Positions 21,743 to 31,400 of a stretch of DNA of 64,000 nucleotides are shown here, in pieces; positions within the stretch are counted from its first letter, which is position 1, and each line of letters begins with the position of its first letter. The stretch spans positions 1,612,001 through 1,676,000 of the forward strand of contig WHVY01000006.1 of the NCBI GenBank assembly GCA_022266195.1, read 5' to 3'. Made by a program: the position numbers and the translations under genes. The notes beneath the pieces were generated by a model. The model was not told where the DNA came from. It saw only the letters and a list, made by a program, of their open reading frames with translations, and searched no databases. This stretch comes from Tetranychus cinnabarinus (taxonomy: Eukaryota; Arthropoda; Arachnida; Trombidiformes; Tetranychidae).

Positions 21743-22412
21743 TTGCTAAATTCTGTGCCTATTTGAACTTTAATTTTGTGTTCCCATGTGCTTGTGTTAA
21801 TTTGACCTTTCGAAGGTTATACTTGTGTAACCCTCATCTCTATAATATCGGACTCGCCGTGCCTTTCTAAAGATTTTAGTGCCTGACTCAGTTCTCTTGA
21901 ACTATCTTATTCAATTCAAATTCAGATCTTCCATGATCCTTCAATTCAACAATTTAAACTCAACTCAGGACTCTAATTTCTCATAAAGCAATGCCATTTG
22001 CTTTTCAAGGTAAAATTAACCAAGTATCTTTTTGCATGTTTATTCCTCAAGGAATATTCAACTTTCACCAATTCAATTCCAATTCTTCAAAGAATCTCAA
22101 ATTAACTCTAACCCCTGAACAATTTCAACTTTAAAACCTCCAATATAATTCAACTCAATTCTTCTAAGAATATTCCGGTTAACTCTTTTCAATTCCAAAC
22201 CCGAACTCAATTCAACTATTCAATTCAATTTTAAATTTCAACAATTAAACTCCAGTTCTCTGAACTCTTCAACCATTCCAATTTCAACTTTAAAACTTCA
22301 TAATTTCATCCATACTCAACTTTAATTTCCTACGCATTCAACTTTAATCATCACTCTAGTGATATAATTACTGTGAACATTCGCTACAAATTACTTATTC
22401 ATATTAATCAAT
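21743..22412 (+). other. Retrotransposon untranslated leader
   Basis: About 670 bases, pyrimidine-rich, without a credible ORF. It contains many short inverted repeats with tiny loops (attcctcaaggaat, attcttctaagaat). This is the likely packaging/leader region by position. Confidence 0.55.
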
Positions 22413-25400
22413 ATGACAGTCCAACGAAGACGAAAATTCAATGTTTCTGCCGATGATCCAATTGTATATGAGATGACTCTTGAAACTATCAATGAGACTC
22501 TACAAGGTTGGAGCGTCATAGTTCCTATTCCCTGTCTGGCTAAAAGACGCCTTTACGATTGTATTAAAACGCATTTACTTTTTGTTGGTGAACAACTGAC
22601 CGATGACGATATTGAATGCTTGCCCACTGAGACAGTGACCTCGTTCGCTGTTCCCGACTGGATGACTCAATGTCGACACAATGGATTCACCGAGGACGAA
22701 ATCAAGACCATTATTCGAACATTAGGACGAGATCGCGAAGCGATGCTACGTATTAATTATTCTGATATTATTTCTGTCCCTATTCCTATTGAATCTCAGC
22801 GAAAGTTCATGCATATCCTAAACTCATTAGGTGCTCATATTGATCCTCCCTTAATTCCACCCAACAATCAACCTCCTCCACTCTTTCATCCTTCACCTTC
22901 TTCTACATCTAGCGAACCACAAGTAAATCCTCAATTCCTACTGAATGCCCTCTCAAATCTTAAGCCTGATCCTCAAGTAATTGAATTTAAAAAAGGCGAA
23001 GATGTTTTTGACTTTATCACTAATACCAAACAACGACTCGCTCAAGAGAACGTTGATGATAGTACTCGATTACGTTGTTTCAAGAAAGCTTTAGCCCATG
23101 AACTTTTAGCCGTAGCTAATACGCTAGACCCTAACATCACTAGCTATAAAGAGTATTTAGATGCTTTAATTAGTGCCCTGAAAACTCCTGCAATGACCTA
23201 TTCTGCACAATATCAATTGAGACAACTTCGATACAATCTTTCCGAACATCCTAATACATTTTTGATAAAGTTAAAGTCTGCCCTCACTAAAGCTGTAGGT
23301 TCTTATTCTGATGAAATATTCAAACATGAATTATTCAATCATCTTCCTCATTTTATTGTCCATGAGATTAATACTTTAGGACTTAATGATGATTTAACTA
23401 AGATCACCAATTTACTTATTAGAAAACATTTCGAGGCTGAACAAAGTAAGAACTTTAACAAAACTAAAACAAATCCTTCTCATCCTCCTCGAACTTCCAA
23501 TCTCAATACCTATTTACGAAAACCTGATTCCCGAAATCCTAGTTCCAATCGTACTCAACCTTATCGTCCTCCTCAAACTTCCAATTCAAATACAATTACT
23601 TGCAACTACTGTAAGAAACCAGGACATACCCTTCAACAATGTCGTACTAGACCTCAAAACAATCCTAATTACCGATCAAACAATTCAAATAACCCTCCTA
23701 ATCCAAATATCCGAGCAATTACAGCACCCCCGAGTGCTACTTCACCTTCAAACACTACTCCATCATCTTCAAATTTAGCTACTTCTCTTCCTCCTGAACC
23801 TCAAACTGATGCAGTAAGAACTCCAGGACTTATGTGGTCACTTTCATCAGTCCCAACTGTTCCGCTTTTAACCAAATTAGGTGAAACAGACTTGTGTCAC
23901 ATGCCACAAGCTACTTTCAAGCTTTGCAAGCCTACTCGAGAATTGGTTCGAGAAGGTCGAGTATTGCTTGATACTGGTTCTACCTTATCCGCGCTCGACG
24001 CCAATGTTGCTGATGAACTTGGTGCTCACGTTATCCCTTATACAAGAACTTTAAAGGGAATTGCCGCAAAACAATACGTTCATTCTAAAGGTTTTGCCTA
24101 CGCTATTGTTAAACATCCAGCTATGAGAGAAGCCCGAGTATTTCGCCTGCATATTGTTCAAGAATTTGAACCAGTTTGTCTGATTGGAAATGCCTTTATC
24201 CATCTTTATTATTTCAATTTAAAATCTAATGGAGAATATTATGAAACTACCTGCTCTGAATCCCCTGATTCACCACCTCTTGATCCTACTTTCTACTTCA
24301 GATTTTGTACCCCCGATGAAACCAAACAAATTTTCAATACCACAACTCTTCCTGATTGCAACAATTACATTATCGATTCAAAACCTAAACCCAATAAACC
24401 AATTCATGTCCCTGTCGATATCGAAGATGCTTCCGCATTGATGGCTAAATGTGAATTCATTACTCCTGAAGAGCGTAAAGAAATCAAAATTCAACCCTTC
24501 CGAGAAAAGATAGCTGCTAGAATTAATCCAGATTTACCAGAACCATTGCAAGAGCAATTAACTGATTTAATTGAATCATTTCAAACAAGTTTTTCCCAGT
24601 CAAAGAATGACTTAGGACTTGTCCCTGCTTCTGTTTGTCCAGTTAAAATTGATCTTGACGATCAAGAAATCCCCAACCAGAATCCCTACAATTGCGCTAT
24701 TCATAGACGATTAGAATTTAAAAAAATCATTGACGAGATGCTTGCCAATGACATCATTGAGCATAGCACTGCTCCTGGTGGTTCACCTTCCCTCTTGGTC
24801 CCTAAACCTGATGGAAGTTTTAGAATGGTAATTGATTACCGAAAACTAAATCGCATCACCAAAGTTCCCCGTTATCCTATGCCCAGAATAGACGACTGCC
24901 TAGAAGTCGTTAGAGGAGGCAAATATTTCAATATCTTTGACTTAGCTCAAGGATATCACCAAATTGAGCTTCCTCCAGGTGAAAGAGAGAAAACCGTATT
25001 CGTCACTCCTGATGGTAAATACCACTACAAGCGTATGCCAATGGGTTTGGCCAGTGCACCCTTCATCTTTCAACGTCTGATGAACAAAGTCTTAGAAGGC
25101 TTAATTTACCAGAAATGCATTGGGTATTTCGATGACATTCCAGTCGTAGGAAAAGATTTTCCTGAATTACTTGATAACACTAAACTCGTCTTAACTCGTC
25201 TACAACAATTTAACCTCAAAGTTAAATTAGAAAAATGTCATTTTGGTTTTGAAGAAATACTTCTTCTTGGACATCTTGTCTCTGGACAAGGAATTCGACC
25301 TGATCCCAAAAAGGTTGAAGCCCTGAAAAATCTCCCTTACCCTCGTAATGTACGAGAATTGCAAAGCATCCTTGGTTGTTACAACTATTTTTCCCGCTAC

Positions 25401-28400
25401 ATTCCAAACTTCTCAACTTTAGCTGCCCCTTTATACCGCCTCATATCTAAAGAAAAAAGATTCAGAATCCTTCCCGAAGACAAAAAAGCTCTTGATTCCC
25501 TCAAAGATTCACTCATTTCAACAACTATGCTCGTTCATTTTGATCCCAATTTGAGAAGAAAGATTTCTGCTGATGCATCTGATCATGCTGTTGGTGGAAT
25601 CCTTCTTCAAGAAGATCCAAAGTCCCCCTCTTATAATTCTGCTACACCAATCGAAGAAGTAAAAGATTGGCTTCCACTCTCCTTTTATTCACAAAAACTT
25701 CAAAAATACCAAAAACATTACTCCGTTTCCGAAAAGGAATTATTAGCTATATTTGTTGGAGTCAACAAATTCACTCATTTCCTCGAAGGAGAACTCTTTC
25801 TTATCGAGACTGACCATCACGCTCTTTGCCAGTTAACTAAAGTCAATTTCAAAAATTCCCGATTACAGCGTTGGTCCATTATGCTTTCTACTTTCAATTT
25901 CAAAGTTGTTTACCGAAAAGGTTCAACCCATCCTCCCGATTGCTTTTCCCGATATCAAAATTCATGGTCCCACAGAAAAACTATTGATCCCGAGGAAGAA
26001 TTCCTCGACCGAATTTACTTGATTGATTATATTGCTGATCCACTTGATAATCGTTTTTACGATATTGGTTTAAATGTTTTATGCAGTTCTGATATTGATC
26101 ATTCAAATGATTTAAATTGTATTCCTGCTATTTCCTATTCAACCAGTTCTGAAACTCATCACATCAAACCCTCTTCAAATTCAAATCCCTCCGAAATTAG
26201 TAAATGGAAAGAAAAAGTCCGTCAAACTCAAGCAACTAATCCAGATATCCAAAAGCTAATTGATTTATATCACTCTAATGATTCCATAGCGCTCAAACGC
26301 TATTTAATTAGAGATGGTCTGCTATACCGAAAGGATATCAACACTCCATTTGGTTCACGTCTGGTAATAGACTCTCAACTCCTTAAAGATATCTTTGCCT
26401 ATGAGCATGAGAGCCCCTTAGGTGGACATTTTGGCCCTGAGAAAACTTATCTTCAAATATCCAGAAGATTTTGGTGCCAATACCTACAAGATCTTGTCAA
26501 ACAATTATGCGATAATTGCATAACTTGTCAAATTGCAAAGCCCACAAATGTTATCTATGTAGATCCTTCCACTAAACCTATCCCTAAAGAGATCTTTGAA
26601 AGATTCGAATTGGATGTGCAAGGACCTATTGTGGTCAACCAGGTTAAAAAGTATATAATTGTTTTAGTTGACATACTTTCAAGATATGTCATAGCTAAGT
26701 TAACTAACAATCAAACAGCTTCAACAGTTATAGATATGCTTAAATCATTATTCCAAACGTATGGATTTCCTAAGGTAATCCAAACGGATCAAGGAACTAA
26801 TTTCACAAGTGAATTAGTTCATACGTTCCTCAAGGAACATGGAATAAAACATGAAAAGTCAAACCCGTATCATCCTCAATCTCAAGGTATCGTTGAACGA
26901 TGTAATCGTACAATTGCCGAGAGAGTTAGATCATACGTAATTGCTAATTCAACTAAAAACCTGAAAGATACGCTTGAAGCGTCCATCTTTGCAATCAATA
27001 CCTCAGTCCACAAAATAACTCGCTTTTCTCCTTATTTTCTAGTATTTGGTCGACACCCAAGAAAGCCATTAGATAATCTATTAGATTTCACTGATGAAAT
27101 TAATTTCAACGTCGCTCAAGCGAGAAAATTAGCCTTTGCCAGACTCCATTCTCAACAAATTTACCAAATTAGCAGAACTAAAGCTTTACATAAAGGATCC
27201 CCATATCGCTTAGGCGATTTTGTATTTGTTAAAAATGAATCCATCGATCCATCTTTAGCAAAGAAACTCAGACAGAAATTTCATGGACCTTACTTGGTTT
27301 GTGGAATTCAAAAAGGATCAATCTTATTGCTTGAAACAGAAGATTTAGGTTTGTTCAGTACAAACGTTTCCAACACAAAACTTTATCGAGGAGAATTGAA
27401 TGAAAGAATGAAACAATTAAAAGAAAGATTTTTTAACCCAGACACCTATTTAGAACCAGAAAATTTCAATTTCCCTAATTTAGCTTCAGAGTCAGAAATA
27501 GTTAATCATTCAGATGATTTAACTCATCACTCTAGTGATTTTGATTCTCAAAATCAAACTTCAGATTCAGATTTAACAAACAATTTAGATAATTTAGCCA
27601 ATCACTCAAGTGATATTAACCCTCAAAACTCAGATTCGGATTTAACCAATCATTCTAATGATATCGATTCCCAACAATTAGATTTAGATTCAGATATTAA
27701 TCCAGTTTCAAATGATTCTCAAGAATCAACCAACAATTCAGAACAATCAGACCTTCCAATCATTTCAGTAAATGATTTTGATTTAAACAAATTTTTAACA
27801 ATTCCCTTTGACTCTTCAGAAACTCAAACAAATTCAAATTTAGATACAAATTTAAACAATCAAACCATATCTCAAGATATATCAAAATTAGCCAAATCAA
27901 GCCCGCATAAATCTTCAAGTATTCAATCAGCTAAAACAATTAACAAAAATACTTTACCAAAACAAATCTCTCATGAGATATTTAAGCCAAACAATTCAAA
28001 TGAAAGCTTTTCAAATGAATCAAATATTGATTCAATTCATCCAAATTCAACTTCAAATTTCTCAGATAATTCAGATTACATTGAAAAAGAGTTTCCAATC
28101 AAAGCTAAAAAGCCTAAAGTTAAAAGAAAGTATTTATCAGCAGATAGAGAAATCTCAAAACAATCTAAAAAATTGGTTAATCATTTAAATGATATTAATA
28201 AGAGGCAAACAAGATCCCAGACAAAAGGAAAAAATTTAGGCGCCAACACTTATGTGTTATATTTATGCTATGATATCTCACCGGTTAAATCAAAGCCTGG
28301 TAATGAGAACCAACTCTTAGCCATAACTAACTTTGACTCAACTAATTTTTCAACCAATGAGATTGATTTGACTAATCAAGGGAAGCAAATTTCATCCCCC

Positions 28401-31400
28401 TCTGGTACCAATGTAACCGAACCAAAGACAAAAGAATCCTTTTTTCCCTCACTTTCATTTTCGTCTCTCATAAGACATCATCAAAGTCTCGACTTTACAT
28501 TTTCAAAAATTCTCTTTTCAACTTACTTTACATTACTGACCACAAATCCTCTCTCAAGTTTCACTTATCCTCCGAATTACCTTAATCTCTTGTTCTTCTT
28601 GAACTTCTTGTTTACCTGTTCTCTGCAATTTTTATTGCACTCTTACCTGTGTCACTTAAACCAGTTACTTCCAAAAAGTCGTGAATTCTTTTCACTTTAC
28701 AAGTTTTCCTCAAACTTTCAAATTTGGTCTCCAAATTTATCCTTCAAAGGATTCAAATTGTTTCAGTTCTCGAGAACTATTTCAAAGTTTTCACTCAACT
28801 TTATTCCGAACTTTATTCAACCTTTCACTTGGCAAATTTTTCATCAACCGTTTCAACCAAATTCCCAATTCCTTTTCAGTCTTCATTGCAATTCAACTCA
28901 TTCCTACGATTATAACTCAAGTTATCTCAATCCTTCCGATTTCAACTATTCCAAGTTTCCTCAACCATTTATCTTAAACTCCAAAGTTTTCAATTTACCC
29001 AATCTCATAATGCAACCAGCTAAACGAACCATTATCGAGAAAATTTTACCTTCTGGTGAGACAATTAGAGTGCCAACTCCTCACATTCGAGTTGACCGGA
29101 TTCGATCTCCGTCACCTTCACCTGTCCCTTTGAACAAATTTCCTGATGCTGATCTAATTCCTGCAACTTTTAGTGACGATCCAACAGTGAAAATTTTTGT
29201 GCCTCGTCCTCCACCTTCTGTTACGGAGAGTGAACCAGCAAACTCAAACTATCAACGTGTTCATAGATCAATCCTGATCAAAGGTTCCTCATCTTTACCT
29301 CAACTATCAACTGATAGCGAAATGCTTCCGCCTCCACCTCCACCGAATAGGAAATATACTAAAGAAAACTATGATTTCAAAGCTAATGTGCTCAGTGATG
29401 ACTCTACCGATGAAGAAATCGATGCAGTTCGACTTGATCGAAAGCCCCATTCTCCATCTTCAATTTTCCCTGAAACTCTCCAACATCGAGTGTACCAAGA
29501 ACCACCGAATCAGTGGAACCCTGAAAATTATTCTAGTGTTTCAAAGAAAGGGAAAATCCCGCTCAAGAAATTTGCAAATGACCCTAATGCTGCTCAAGTA
29601 GCGAATCAATTGGAAAAAGAGAAAAGTGATAAATTGCAACAGCTAAGGAAAGAGAAGCAAGAAAAAGTTGAACAATCAGCTAACTTTCACAAGAAAAATA
29701 TGGAGTTAAGAAGAAACCTCACTGAAGCAATGTTCAGCAATCCCAGGCGATTCGAGGAAACAGCCATTCAAGCTGCTGAAAACGAAATGCAAATGACTCC
29801 GTTCCAACAGATAAGTAATTCCTCTGAACGCAAACTTAGATTCAATCTTCCTGATCGGTATAACAACATTCCTTTCAAACCTATCCCTGTTCCTCCAAAA
29901 GCTAATCACAATTTGTGGCCAAATCGCTACTTAAAACCCTCTGAATATCCCTTTGCTCCTAATGAATATCCAGCACCCTTACCTACTGCACCTCTTCCAG
30001 ACTTCTTATCGGACGAACGATTTCTTGAAATCAAACAAATGATTAAGAAAAAAGCACAAACTTTCTCCATCCTCAAAAATGAATTCAACAAATTCATGCG
30101 TTTTAAGATTTACGACAATGTTTATCATAATGATTTAATCAAAACCATTGATATCCCTGAGATTCCTCATGGAATAGTTAGAGAAAACTTAACCAACCCA
30201 GACTTTGATTCAATCAAAGATTTAATACAGTGTGTCTTTTGCGAGCAATACGCTCTAGAACCTCGAGAGTGTAGATCATGCCAAAAATGCTATTGTTTGA
30301 AATGCATCCATTGGTTAAGACAACTTGTCGAAGTGTTAGAACTAATGCCACTTACTCATCACAACCAATTCCTTTGCATTCTTCCTAAATGCATCAAATA
30401 TCATTCACAAAAGGATGATTATCCCTTTTTCCAACCTCTATCCAAATACTCCACCGTTGAAACTTACCGTAAAACCCTATTTAAATGCCGAAGAACTCAT
30501 TGCCCTGCTACTCTTCCTCATGATGAATTCATTGAACATGAAAAGAAATGTAGACTAGGCATCTTTGCTGCCAAAATCTATTTCAACTTCACTTTCGAAG
30601 AAATTCAGATATCTCCCTCAGTTCGTGAAGAGCTAAAGAAAGCACCCAAAAGTTTAACAAACTTTCTTCCTGAGCATCTGCAACAAGGAAATTTCGATCT
30701 CCCAGATAATCATAGAGACCATTCAAATCAATGGTATGAAAAGATGGGACTTTGGGCTTGTCTTTCTCATTTGAAAGAAGAGAATCCAAATGACCCTTAC
30801 CTTAGTCCTGTAGCAATCAGATCGCTTGCAGATTTCAATTTGAATTTTTGGGATGCTAAAAAGCAATTACACGACCCCACTCATCCTCTCTCAGAAAACG
30901 AAAGTTTTATCCAACATATTGTAGGACTTGAACCCATAATGGGAAAGAAAGTCGATCGAACCCAATTCCCTCCTAAACCTTATACAATTAAATGGTCCCG
31001 TGTCCCTTTTTATCTCCTTACCGACTCAGAAGAATGGGTAAAAGTTGCTAGAGGAGGAATTCCTCGATCTAACCCTCAATTTGCCAAAACGGTTGCTCCT
31101 GAAACCGAAGATCGGTTAACACCTTTCATCAAAATAAATCCTCTCGAAAGACTTTCACCTGAAAGCCTGAAAGATCTTCTCGAATATGCAAAGCAGAATT
31201 TCCCTTCCATGAGAGGTTTCAGAACGGAACATATTTTCCCATCATCAAATAATGCTAGAGCATTGGCAAATCGACGAAATAAGCAAGACCTAGCAACCCG
31301 AGAATTTCATAATCTCACCGTCATCAATATGCCTAAATTAAGAGTTAATACCGAGAAGTTAATTCAAGAAAATATTCAAATGCATCCATCTCCTGAAACA

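Noticed and set aside
28681..28977. 98-codon plus-strand ORF in another frame inside the polyprotein
   Set aside because: It lies in the pyrimidine-rich linker where every frame is poor in stops; Phe/Ser/Leu-rich with no protein character.
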